Below are positions 7,563 to 15,602 of a stretch of 64,000 nt of DNA, piece by piece; the first letter of the stretch is position 1, and each line of letters opens with the position of its first letter. The stretch lies in contig OZ244935.1 of the NCBI GenBank assembly GCA_965222005.1, positions 1,488,001-1,552,000 on the forward strand, read 5' to 3'. The notes under the pieces are model-generated. The model did no database searches, was not told the DNA's origin, and worked only from the letters and a program-made list of their open reading frames with translations. This stretch comes from CBDCTM01 sp965222005 (GTDB lineage Bacteria > Bacteroidota > Bacteroidia > Chitinophagales > Saprospiraceae). Both the position numbers and the translations under genes were made by a program.

Positions 7563-8441
7563 TTAGCCCAGCGGATGGTATTTTATGATCGCTGCCTTTA
7601 AGCCATCCAGGTGGGTCTGACGGTAGCGTTCTGTGGAGCTGGGGTTCTTGTGCCCTGCAAAAAGTTGTACTGCCCGTAAATCGTTGCCAGCCTTTAGCTG
7701 ATTGGCTATTACACTCTGACGGATCGTCTTGGGATTGAGCTTCCTCGTCGGGAACTGCTTTTGCAAGGTACTCACCAGGTAACTGATCCCTTCTCCTTTT
7801 TCTTCACTGCCTGTTTTGGTAAGCAATAATTGGTCGCTTTCTGTCTTGAGCAGTTGCGGGCGATCCTTATTAATATAGTGATAAGCTAGCATGATTTGGG
7901 TAGACTGTAATTGGAGCCTCCGGCCGTTCAGCCGATGACTTGAAGCGATGTATACCGTACCCCTTTCCACTTCCATATCTTTTACTCGTAGCCTCGCCAG
8001 CTCTCCACTACTCAGCCCTTGATAGATCAGTAAACTAAGGATCAGACGGTTGCGGTTTTGCAATAACCCATAGCGGCTTTTGATCTCTAAAAAAGTGGCC
8101 AGTTCTTCTGTGCTAAACAGGTCTTGGAGTTGTATATCACCTCTGCGATGGTCTTTGATCTTCAGTGATTCACAGGGATGATCTTCCCTTTGATCTGTTT
8201 CGATCAGATAGTAGTAGTACTTTTTGATCGATTGTAAAATGCGGTGCACAGAAGCCGGGCTTTGACTTCTTCTTTGCCATTCCAGGTAATTCAGTATATC
8301 CCCATAGGTCGCAGCTTTTGCATGCTTTTGTCTTTGTAGATAGTGATCAATATCCCTTTGATAGGCTTTCGCCGTCAGCGGACTGTATCTGTCACGGAGG
8401 TAATTTTCTAATTTCATCAGCATCTGTTTTTGTTGTGTCAT
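7563..8441 (-). CDS. Tyrosine recombinase A (degenerate catalytic set)
   Basis: The 292-residue protein has an N-terminal SAM-like DNA-binding domain and a C-terminal phage-integrase fold. Expected catalytic positions are mixed. The first Arg is replaced by Ser144 (QGLSSGEL), the H of HxxR is Lys238 (KTIR241), but His264 (AGHK) and Tyr273 (ERYRQ) remain. The second copy also lacks the Arg, so this is a property of the family and not decay. It is the second gene of a recB-recA pair and may act as a structural partner of recombinase B. Confidence 0.88.
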   Translation of the reverse strand: MTQQKQMLMKLENYLRDRYSPLTAKAYQRDIDHYLQRQKHAKAATYGDILNYLEWQRRSQSPASVHRILQSIKKYYYYLIETDQREDHPCESLKIKDHRRGDIQLQDLFSTEELATFLEIKSRYGLLQNRNRLILSLLIYQGLSSGELARLRVKDMEVERGTVYIASSHRLNGRRLQLQSTQIMLAYHYINKDRPQLLKTESDQLLLTKTGSEEKGEGISYLVSTLQKQFPTRKLNPKTIRQSVIANQLKAGNDLRAVQLFAGHKNPSSTERYRQTHLDGLKAAIIKYHPLG

Positions 8442-8518
8442 AGCCTGGCGTCGCTAACGCTCCGCCAGACGGGTGCGTATAGATTTGCGTGGTTTACTCC
8501 CTGTGGGTTTATTAATAA

Positions 8519-9379
8519 TTAGGGCGGTCGTGAACCACGCTTATCACCTTCAATGGCACTGGCGTGGGTGTATAGCTGCGTGGTTTCTAAATGAGCATGC
8601 CCTAAAAAATCCCGTACCTGTTCCAACCTCAACCCCTTGTTCAGAAGGTGGGTCGCTATCGAGTGCCGTAGGCTGTGTAGACTGACCGCCTTTCCTATCC
8701 CTGCTTTGCTCACCAACTGCTTTAAGCGATCGTTGTAAGTGTTGCCCTTCATCCGTAAGCCCCAGCCATTGAGCATAAAGGCGCGCTGGTCGGGGTGGTG
8801 CCCACGTTCTTCTCTATAGTAGTTCACCAGATCATGGCGTACTGCTCTGCTTAATGGGATCACTCTCCTTTTACCTCCTTTGCCCTTGCGTATATACAGC
8901 AGTCCTTCCCTAAAATGTATGTCCATTGCATTCAACTTTTCTCCCTCACTTCTTCTCAACCCACACCCATAAAACAAACCCAGCAAGGCTCGATCCTGAT
9001 AGCTTTCGCATACTTCATATAGCCGTCTTATTTCTTGTTCACTCAGTATCGCCCGAACACTGCTCTCCACTTCCGGAAGTACATAGCCACTCATCGGGTT
9101 CAACCTGATCCTGCCCGTCTGTTCACACCAGCTAAAAAATACTTTCAGTCCATACAAGTACTGCCGTAGCATCGAACTGCTCAATCCCCCTGATCGCTTT
9201 CGGTTGGGACGACCGGACAGATAAGTTGCATAATTTTCAATATCCCTTTTACTGATCGTAGCTATATCGGGGTAATAATCCAGCAACTCACTCAGCGCAA
9301 AGTTCATCATGTTTTGCGATGAAGGACCATAGCCAATGGTACGGAGGTAGCGGGCAAAGGAAGATTTGAGTGATTTCAT
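8519..9379 (-). CDS. Tyrosine recombinase B (XerD-like, full catalytic set)
   Basis: The integrase domain has all expected residues, counted on the 290-residue copy 2: Arg146 (GLRRSE), a Lys in GKGGKRR, His239 and Arg242 (HSLRH), His265 (LGHAH) and Tyr274 (QLYTH). I place the start at ATG 9379. A GTG at 9418 would extend it, but copy 2 shows that stretch is non-coding and overlaps the first iteron. It is transcribed towards recombinase A, with a 77-base gap holding the hairpin CTGGCG...CGCCAG. It probably catalyses integration or cassette exchange. Confidence 0.9.
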   Translation of the reverse strand: MKSLKSSFARYLRTIGYGPSSQNMMNFALSELLDYYPDIATISKRDIENYATYLSGRPNRKRSGGLSSSMLRQYLYGLKVFFSWCEQTGRIRLNPMSGYVLPEVESSVRAILSEQEIRRLYEVCESYQDRALLGLFYGCGLRRSEGEKLNAMDIHFREGLLYIRKGKGGKRRVIPLSRAVRHDLVNYYREERGHHPDQRAFMLNGWGLRMKGNTYNDRLKQLVSKAGIGKAVSLHSLRHSIATHLLNKGLRLEQVRDFLGHAHLETTQLYTHASAIEGDKRGSRPP

Positions 9380-9411
9380 CGATAGGGGGGCGCACTTTTT
9401 CGCCATTTTTG

Positions 9412-9539
9412 TGGACACTCCGCTTAATTAACTGACTGTCAGCAACTTAGGTGTCCAAGCCTCAGTTGGACACTCTTTTATAAATCACTGGGTATCAGCA
9501 GCTTGTGTGTCCAAAATATTTTTGGACACTCCTGGACAC
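9412..9539. promoter_or_regulatory. Iteron-like array with GTGTCCA dyads, copy 1
   Basis: Two 23-bp dyads have the form GTGTCCA, nine bases, TGGACAC (9451-9473 and 9507-9529). Extra half-sites TGGACAC lie at 9412-9418 and 9533-9539. The array sits between the 3' end of the primase gene and the start of recombinase B. It could be a replication origin, the promoter control region of the recombinases, or both. The second element has the same spacing with a changed arm sequence. Confidence 0.75.
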
Positions 9540-9565
9540 TCCTTAGGCGTGTGAAATTTCCTGCC

Positions 9566-9654
9566 TCAGGCATGGCACTCCTTCATCTTTTTGATCTGTG
9601 CATGCAGATAACTTTTGATCCGTTCTCGCAAGGCAGCATTGTCATCCCAATAAC
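9566..9654 (-). pseudogene. Out-of-frame tail of primase copy 1
   Basis: After the TAA at 9655, a shifted frame reads YQISYWDDNAALRERIKSYL and on to KKMKECHA, matching the copy 2 end (KVNYWDDNEGLRQRIKTYL...). The shift corresponds to two extra bases, or one missing base, near 9665-9672. The tail is a basic helix and may or may not be needed for function. Confidence 0.75.
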
Positions 9655-12087
9655 TTATCTGATAGCGCTAAAGCCTTTGTACTCTGACCCACCCGTGATC
9701 TGTAAATATTCCATACTGATCAACTCTTTGATATAGTTCGCAACTCCGCTCCGGCTGATGCGCAGCGCCTGCCTCAGCTCCCTTTGACGGAAGCTGTACT
9801 TGGCAGCTTGATCTCCAGCTACTGTCCTTAGATACTCTTTCAACTTCTCATAAAAACTACGCAGTGGCCCATGTAGATCATCCACTTTCAATACAATCGC
9901 ATCGAACATGATCTCATTGGCCAACTCCAGGTCTTCTGTCGTAGCTATCAGCCGACCAGCTCCGTCCTTTTTTCTTTGGTACTGATGTAGCAAAGTGATC
10001 TGACCAACCAGACTCAGGTACAGACTGTTGAGCCGCCTTTTATCTTTTACATCTTCCGGTAAATGTATCCTGGTGGCCTGTGGAATCACTACTTCCAGGG
10101 GTTCAAGTAAGCGTAATGCACACTGCATAAAACTGGCAATCTCTTCTTTTTGGCCTTCCCTTATCTCGCCTGCTGCTACCCGCTTTTGATGCGCCAGTAT
10201 CCTCTCGGTCTGTGCTTCGCCCTCATCTACGGCCAGTAAAAAACACCTATTCATATCATCCAGGTACAGCTCTCCTTTGGTCGTACACGCCAAGCTCGCA
10301 ATCGGGCCATACACCTCCTTTACATAGCTGCGGTTGTGCCCCTGCTCATCCTGGCCTGTCGTACTCAGGCTCACCATCCCCTTGCTCTGCAACTCCCTAA
10401 ACGCAAGGTTCGCCTCATCGCTCATCGAGTCTTTGTCCTCTATCGATATCAGTTTATTTTTCAGATCATACTTTTGGTAATTGTAAAAACTGTTGTCCGT
10501 AGCGCGAGTGATCGACAGGTAGTGTTCTTCAGGAACCAGCGCACACAACGCCGATAATAGATGCGTCTTGCCACTACCGCTACTACCCTGTATCAGACCG
10601 TGCAGCGGCCGGGGCATTTGGCTCGATGAGGCTATGCAAAAGCCCAGCCTGCGATTGTTGTATTCTCCTATGATCCCATACCTTTCCAACAGGCCGTCTA
10701 TCTTTTCGAGTAAATCTTTTGTCTTCCATAGCTTCATACATGCCGCTCTTTGATCTGCACTTAGCGGACTCGCCTTTACTTTGCCGTTCCCATTATTTTG
10801 CTGCATCGCCTTACGATAACTTTCCAACTCATCTGTCAGCGCATGTAAATCCAGCTCTACCAGATCAGCGCGCAAGCCCAAACGATCGGCTATGTGCCTC
10901 GCCGTCTTCTCGATCTGACGATCTTCATAAAGATCAAGTCCATTACGACTTTTTTTACCTCTTTCATTTTCAGCCACCAACGTTATTTTCAGATGGTGCA
11001 AGTCTTTTGTACTGCTGCGGATGCCTCCTTTGATGTAGTAACTGGCCGTTGGGGTGAGGTAGGCCAGGTTGTACGGATCGCTCGTATCGAGCTTTACTTC
11101 TGCTTTGGCCTGTACTGTTTGCGATAACTGGCCTGTCAGTGCTTTCCGCTTCGATAGCAGCTCTACAAACAGGCTTGCATGATGTTCGTGGCCTACCGCC
11201 ATACTGTTGATGTCCTCCCCTTCGGGCAGCTCCAATGTGCTCATACGGACTTGTGGGCAGAGCCGTCCGAGTGTGCGCATGTGTTCCTTTATGGCCAGCC
11301 GACCAGCTTCATCCCCATCCATCGCAAAAATGATCTCTTCCAGGTCGGGTAACTGACCGATCGCTTTTAAGTGTTCATCGGTCAGGCCGTTCGTACCGTA
11401 CAAACTCAGCAGTGCATAATTTTCGAGCGGCAGTTCCAGCGGTTGTAGCGTGGCCGCATCGATGACCGATTCCAGCAGGATCAAGGTGCGGGCCGTTCTG
11501 GATGGGTACGATGGGTACAGCCCCCTGCGGTCGGCCTGATAAAAATGCGAGCTGCCAGTGATGCCCCGCCCGTAAAGGCTTACAATATTGCCCGGTGCAT
11601 CCACCAAAGGAAAAATGATGCAGCCACGGCCCCAACGCTCCGCTGTCTTGCGTGACTTGTAACCGATCTCCACCAACCGCCAGTCCAGACAACGGGACTC
11701 GCAATATTCCTGGGACAGTTTATGGTTGTGCAGTGCTTTATGATAGCTACGGAACATGCTTTGGGCATCGGTGCTTTTCATGGCCTTGGTTGTTTTGGTA
11801 AAAAGGGATACTTGTGTAATGTGATGGCAAAGTGACTTCGCTTTCACGATCGCCTCATGTTTTGTGCAGCCTTCCTTTCTCATAATAAAATCGATCACAT
11901 CCACACTCTCCACCTCACAGCTCCCTGCAAAACAATAGGCTGTGTTTGTCTCCTTATAAATCTTCATGCTCGCCTGCTTGTCATCGTGGAACGGGCAGCA
12001 TAGCATATCATGGCGGTTGGGACTCAGGCCATAATGGGACAGGACGGTAGTAATACTGAGCTGGCTTTTGATTTGGGCGATCGTCAT
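9655..12087 (-). CDS. CHC2/Toprim primase-ATPase, copy 1 (C-terminus frameshifted)
   Basis: The 810-residue protein starts with a CHC2 zinc finger (C30-C31, H34, C52, C57), then a Toprim region (LLESVID near 202, FAMDGDEAG near 253) and an ATPase part with Walker A GSSGSGKT near 497. It ends in a winged-helix segment (YSFRQRELRQALRISRSGV). Such fusions prime and start replication of phages and mobile elements. Compared with copy 2 the frame shifts after ITGGSEYKGF. The lost tail is still readable in another frame down to 9566 and would add about 30 residues. From about 9830 upward the gene is almost identical to copy 2. Confidence 0.9.
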   Translation of the reverse strand: MTIAQIKSQLSITTVLSHYGLSPNRHDMLCCPFHDDKQASMKIYKETNTAYCFAGSCEVESVDVIDFIMRKEGCTKHEAIVKAKSLCHHITQVSLFTKTTKAMKSTDAQSMFRSYHKALHNHKLSQEYCESRCLDWRLVEIGYKSRKTAERWGRGCIIFPLVDAPGNIVSLYGRGITGSSHFYQADRRGLYPSYPSRTARTLILLESVIDAATLQPLELPLENYALLSLYGTNGLTDEHLKAIGQLPDLEEIIFAMDGDEAGRLAIKEHMRTLGRLCPQVRMSTLELPEGEDINSMAVGHEHHASLFVELLSKRKALTGQLSQTVQAKAEVKLDTSDPYNLAYLTPTASYYIKGGIRSSTKDLHHLKITLVAENERGKKSRNGLDLYEDRQIEKTARHIADRLGLRADLVELDLHALTDELESYRKAMQQNNGNGKVKASPLSADQRAACMKLWKTKDLLEKIDGLLERYGIIGEYNNRRLGFCIASSSQMPRPLHGLIQGSSGSGKTHLLSALCALVPEEHYLSITRATDNSFYNYQKYDLKNKLISIEDKDSMSDEANLAFRELQSKGMVSLSTTGQDEQGHNRSYVKEVYGPIASLACTTKGELYLDDMNRCFLLAVDEGEAQTERILAHQKRVAAGEIREGQKEEIASFMQCALRLLEPLEVVIPQATRIHLPEDVKDKRRLNSLYLSLVGQITLLHQYQRKKDGAGRLIATTEDLELANEIMFDAIVLKVDDLHGPLRSFYEKLKEYLRTVAGDQAAKYSFRQRELRQALRISRSGVANYIKELISMEYLQITGGSEYKGFSAIR

Positions 12088-12305
12088 CCTTTTTTTTTAA
12101 GTGACTACCTCAGACTTATAATTGAAGCCGCGCATTGGTGGAGATTTCAATTGAAGAAAAAAATGTAAAAATATTTTCATGGAACTATTAGACCCAAAAG
12201 TAACTTATAATACCAAAACCACAAAGAACTATTAGCTTTTTTTATGCCCTTTAATTCCGTATTTTTACACAACACACTAATTATTAGACCTAAAACAGGC
12301 CGATA
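12088..12305. promoter_or_regulatory. Divergent control region between primase and XRE genes
   Basis: This 218-base AT-rich gap separates divergent primase and XRE genes and should hold both promoters. The near-repeat TATTAGACCCAAAAG (12186 on) and TATTAGACCTAAAACAGG (12281 on) suggests operator sites for the XRE protein. The second copy (25991-26208) is identical. The binding role is inferred. Confidence 0.45.
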
Positions 12306-12644
12306 ATGGATAAAATCGCACTTATTATTACTAATTTGCGTAAAGAAAAAGGTTGGTCACAATCTGAACTTGCGACTAAAAGTGGAGTCTCTAGAGAGAT
12401 GATTGGCAAATACGAACGCGGAAGAGCAGTGCCTTCTGTGGATGCTGCCAAAAAAATCGCCGACGCTTTCCAAGTCAGTTTAGACTACTTAGTAGGAGAA
12501 GGTATCAATGCCAGTTTTGATAAGCAAACAGTTAATAGACTACAAGAGATTCAAAACATGGATCTTGATTCCAGACAAAACCTGTTTTCTATAATTGATG
12601 CAGTTATTCGTGATTATAAAACCCGGCAGGCTTACGCTTCTTAA
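12306..12644 (+). CDS. XRE-family regulator, copy 1
   Basis: The 112-residue protein has an N-terminal HTH_3 domain (WSQSELATKSGVSREMIGKYE, residues about 18-39) with the usual follow-on helix VSLDYLVGE, then a short helical tail that may dimerise. It is the first of three closely spaced genes and is divergent from the primase gene. It is likely to repress its own operon and possibly the primase, like phage-type repressors. Copy 2 is identical. Confidence 0.92.
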   Translation: MDKIALIITNLRKEKGWSQSELATKSGVSREMIGKYERGRAVPSVDAAKKIADAFQVSLDYLVGEGINASFDKQTVNRLQEIQNMDLDSRQNLFSIIDAVIRDYKTRQAYAS

Positions 12645-12655
12645 AAACAATCCTT

Positions 12656-12838
12656 ATGATCCTAAAAAAAGATCTCATAAAATACATCAACGATTTACCC
12701 GATCAGTTTTCTATCGATGAACTCATGGATAAATTACTGTTCTTGCATAAAATCGAACTGGGCTTGGAACAGTCCAAAAATGACCAGGTAACCCCTCATG
12801 ATCAAGTTAAAGACGGATTCAAAAAATGGCTCAAATAA
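12656..12838 (+). CDS. Small antitoxin-like protein, copy 1
   Basis: The 60-residue acidic-to-neutral protein (MILKKDLIKYINDLPDQFSIDELMDKL...) precedes and overlaps the toxin gene by 13 bases. Small proteins of this type are common antitoxins of RelE/ParE toxins in Bacteroidetes. No DNA-binding domain is obvious, so the XRE protein upstream may supply the repression. Confidence 0.8.
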   Translation: MILKKDLIKYINDLPDQFSIDELMDKLLFLHKIELGLEQSKNDQVTPHDQVKDGFKKWLK

Positions 12839-13122
12839 ACTGGACCGAGCAAGCTGTTGCAGATATCGATAGCCTCACCGACTTCCTCGCTGCTCAATCA
12901 GAGACTTACGCAAAGATCCAAGTACAGCGTATTTTTGAGAAAACAGATTTATTAGCCAACCTTCCCCATATGGGCCGAGTAGTTCCGGAGTTGGAGTATG
13001 TAAATGTCAGAGAGATTCTTGTTGGACCTTATCGTATTGTCTATCATGTCGTTTCTGAACAGCGAATCGATATTTTAACCGTTCACCATAGCGCCAGACC
13101 GCTAGACATCAAAGACCTATAA
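12826..13122 (+). CDS. RelE/ParE-family toxin, copy 1
   Basis: The 98-residue protein shows the ParE-like pattern: WTEQAVADIDSLTDFLA, then FEKTDLLANLPHMGRVVPE, VREILVGPYRIVYHV and a final ILTVHHSARPL. It overlaps the antitoxin gene. ParE members usually act on gyrase, RelE members on ribosome-bound mRNA; sequence alone does not decide. The pair would stabilise the mobile element. Copy 2 is identical. Confidence 0.9.
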   Translation: MAQINWTEQAVADIDSLTDFLAAQSETYAKIQVQRIFEKTDLLANLPHMGRVVPELEYVNVREILVGPYRIVYHVVSEQRIDILTVHHSARPLDIKDL

Positions 13123-13225
13123 GCCACCGCGCCTAATTGCCGCTATATGCAATGCACTATGCGTTCACTGCACATAGCTTTCCATTAGACGCAATCAGCT
13201 CAACCCAATCTCCCTCGACCGCAGC

Positions 13226-13281
13226 TTTTTCTTTTCAATTGAACAGTCTCTTTCAATACGCTCTTCAATTGAAAAGAAAAA
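13226..13281. repeat. 18-bp inverted repeat J2 (candidate element right border)
   Basis: TTTTTCTTTTCAATTGAA (13226-13243) and TTCAATTGAAAAGAAAAA (13264-13281) are perfect inverted repeats with a 20-base spacer. Module 1 has a shorter inverted repeat with different inner arm bases at the same place, so pairing is preserved while sequence changes. It lies where the mobile element meets the sequence leading to R3. It may be an attachment site or a transcription terminator for the toxin operon. Confidence 0.6.
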
Positions 13282-13282
13282 T

Positions 13283-13328
13283 GCATTGCTTCCTTCTGTA
13301 TTGCATGCAATGCAGAAGGAAGCAATGC
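13283..13328. repeat. 46-bp near-perfect palindrome
   Basis: GCATTGCTTCCTTCTG pairs with CAGAAGGAAGCAATGC. The inner part ATTGCATGCAAT is itself palindromic, so the whole stretch can fold with only one T/G mismatch pair. No T tract follows, so it is not a typical terminator. It is absent from module 1, where R2 follows the inverted repeat directly. Confidence 0.85.
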
Positions 13329-13394
13329 CTCAAAAGCCAGCGTAGCAAAATCCTCTTCGCTCCCCATTTTGCTGCGATGGCTTTTGATCCGCGC

Positions 13395-13859
13395 CTGATA
13401 ATTTTAGAGGACAAAGTGGAAGGAGTGGTTGAACGACTGACTCTGGGTGAGCTTAGTACCAGAGCACTAAAGGTTGGGCGGTCCCGCTTTTCCTAAAAAG
13501 CGGGATGGGAGGTGAAGCCTGACAGGTAAAGGGCTTTGGATAGCTAGCGGGTAGCGCCCGACTGACAGTGCGATGGGTGGGCTTTGTGCCTGCCCGGCAG
13601 TATTGACGGGCAGGGGCGCAGTGACCAGGTATACCTATTTTCTGTAATCCTAAATTACCTGGACACTGCCTGAACCGACCCAGCAGGCCGCCACTCTAGG
13701 GGCAGCGAAGGGATGCAACCGGGCCCGCCTGTGCGATTGCTGCAAACCGAAAGTCCCGCTTTTTTGAGAAAAAGCGGGATGAGGAGCCCGAAGGACGCAC
13801 CCAGCACCATGACAGAACAGGGCAGCACAACTTTCACTGTGCTGCCCTGTGGCCCCGAC
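13395..13859 (+). repeat. R element R3, 5' part
   Basis: The first 118 bases match R2 and R4 almost exactly (CTGATAATTTTAGAGGAC to AAGCGGGATGGGAG), after which the copies diverge in a mosaic of conserved blocks. The hairpin ACAGGGCAGCACA (13817-13829) / TGTGCTGCCCTGT (13838-13850) has arms unlike R1 or R2 but fully paired. An IS21-family element interrupts it after CCCCGAC (13853-13859), and R3 resumes at 16440. The joined length is 521 bp. Confidence 0.85.
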
Positions 13860-14026
13860 TGGCTAAACCGGAGCAAAATGTGCCACCAAAACCGGTGAAA
13901 ATGTGCCACTGATTCCGGAGCAAGTTGTGCCAAAAAAACCAGCTGACCGGAGCAAAATGTGCCACTTTAGTTAAAAGAGTCGATTTCTATTCGGTGTTTT
14001 ACTGAAAAATAAAACAGTAAAACACT

Positions 14027-15580
14027 ATGGCGAACCAACGAATAGGGATCATGCAAATCAGACAATTATTACAACTCAAAATTCGAGGCGAGAGCAACCG
14101 GAGCATCAGCCGGTTGTTAGGTATTCATCGCAATACGATCAATGAATACGTACGCCTGTTAAAAGCCACAGGCCGGTCATATGAAGTACTTGGACAGTTA
14201 GATGACCGATCACTGGAAGAGTTGTTTCCGGGCGTTAGCACGACGGATAAAGATCGTTATCAGACTTTGAGTAGCTACTTTCCTTATTTTCGTAAAGAGC
14301 TCAAAAAGGTAGGTTGTACGCGTCTTACCTTATGGAGGGAGTATCTAAGCCGTCACCCCGACGGATATCGCTCTTCCCAGTTTAACGAACACTTGAACCG
14401 TTGGCTTCAACAAGTGGACGGCTCAGGAAAACTGGTGCATAAAGCCGGAGATAAACTATATGTAGATTATACCGGCAAGAAGTTATTTTTCGTAGATATG
14501 GAGACTGGAGAACAAATCGAGGTGGAGGTATTTGTAGCCACCTTGCCTTGTAGTGGGTATACTTATGTGGAAGCGACCCCTTCTCAGAAAGGGGAAGATT
14601 TTATTGACTCGATGAACAACTGCCTGAAGTTTATGGGAGGTGTCCCCAGGAGTATTGTGGTGGATAATCTCAAATCGGCAGTTACCAAGGGCAGTAAATA
14701 TGAACCGGTTTTGAACAAGACATTTTCAGATTTTGCACTGCATTACGGTTGTTCGATTAATCCTACTCGAACGTATTGTCCACAAGACAAAGCATTGGTA
14801 GAAAATGCCGTCAAGCTGGTATACCAACGTATTTTTTATCCCCTCTCCAAACAGATCTTTTTCTCTTTAACAGAGTTGAATAAAGCCATTGCTGAGTTGT
14901 TGGAAGACTATAATGACCGAATGTTCAGTCAGATAAAGCTGACTCGCCGTCAGCAGTTTCATGATATTGAAAAAGAGGAGCTCTTACCACTTGCCGCCCA
15001 GCCTTACGAACTTAGGTACTATAAAATAGCAACCGTACAAAAAATGGGACATGTCTACTTATCCGCCGACAGGCACTACTACAGCGTCCCCCATCGATTT
15101 ATTGGTAAAAAGGTAGAGGTGCAATACAACACCAAAACGGTAGAGGTCTTCTATGCTAAAGAACGTATCGCCACTCACAGAAGAGACCCTCGCCCCGGGC
15201 GCTATACCACCATCAGTAAACACATGAAAAGCACCCATCGATTTTACAACGACTGGTCGCCGGAGTTCTTTCAAAAATGGGCCCGCAAATACGGTGAGGA
15301 TGTAGAATATTACATCAAAGGATTGATCCAACAAGCGACCTATCCCGAAGTAGCTTACAAGCAGTGCATGGGCATTTTGCAATTGGTCAAGGATTATCCT
15401 GTCGACCGGCTTCAAAGTGCTGTTATTCGCGCTCGTCAATATCCCTACTTCAGTTATAGTACCGTTAGGGATATTTTGAAAAACAATATGGACCTGGAGC
15501 AGGATCTGTTCCAGGCCACAACCAAGACAACAACCATCCCGGAACATGACAATATCCGAGGCAGTCAATATTACACTTAA
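14027..15580 (+). CDS. istA: IS21 transposase IstA, second type
   Basis: The 517-residue protein has an N-terminal helix-turn-helix (SNRSISRLLGIHRNTINEYVR, about residues 21-42), then a DDE core with Asp in LYVDYTGKK, Asp in IVVDNLKS and Glu in KALVENAV. The C-terminal part matches the Mu/IstA beta-barrel (YYSVPHRFIGKKVEV). It is followed after 22 bases by istB. Confidence 0.95.
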   Translation: MANQRIGIMQIRQLLQLKIRGESNRSISRLLGIHRNTINEYVRLLKATGRSYEVLGQLDDRSLEELFPGVSTTDKDRYQTLSSYFPYFRKELKKVGCTRLTLWREYLSRHPDGYRSSQFNEHLNRWLQQVDGSGKLVHKAGDKLYVDYTGKKLFFVDMETGEQIEVEVFVATLPCSGYTYVEATPSQKGEDFIDSMNNCLKFMGGVPRSIVVDNLKSAVTKGSKYEPVLNKTFSDFALHYGCSINPTRTYCPQDKALVENAVKLVYQRIFYPLSKQIFFSLTELNKAIAELLEDYNDRMFSQIKLTRRQQFHDIEKEELLPLAAQPYELRYYKIATVQKMGHVYLSADRHYYSVPHRFIGKKVEVQYNTKTVEVFYAKERIATHRRDPRPGRYTTISKHMKSTHRFYNDWSPEFFQKWARKYGEDVEYYIKGLIQQATYPEVAYKQCMGILQLVKDYPVDRLQSAVIRARQYPYFSYSTVRDILKNNMDLEQDLFQATTKTTTIPEHDNIRGSQYYT

Positions 15581-15602
15581 ACCTTTCTAAAAATTTACAA
15601 CA

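Larger units (their letters stand above)
7540..13281. mobile_element. 5.7-kb recombinase/primase/TA element, copy 1
   Basis: This block sits between Rhs tip 2 and R3. It encodes two tyrosine recombinases, an iteron-like array, a primase-ATPase (all leftward), then divergent XRE, antitoxin and toxin genes. A second copy occupies the same place in module 3, while module 1 lacks it, which shows mobility or loss. The borders are taken from the inverted repeats J1 (7540-7561) and J2 (13226-13281) and are tentative. It resembles small integrative replicons or phage-satellite-like elements, but I cannot name a described family. Confidence 0.65.

Noticed and set aside
9379..9418. GTG start at 9418 for recombinase B copy 1
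   Set aside because: The added residues cover the first iteron and a G-run whose counterpart in copy 2 has a different length and is non-coding.
13137..13496. 119-codon open frame covering the palindrome and the start of R3 (also 27040-27399)
   Set aside because: It runs through hairpins and the R repeat, ends in the CCCGCTTTT stem, and the matching frame in R2 lacks the same upstream part. The conserved pattern is stem pairing, not codons.
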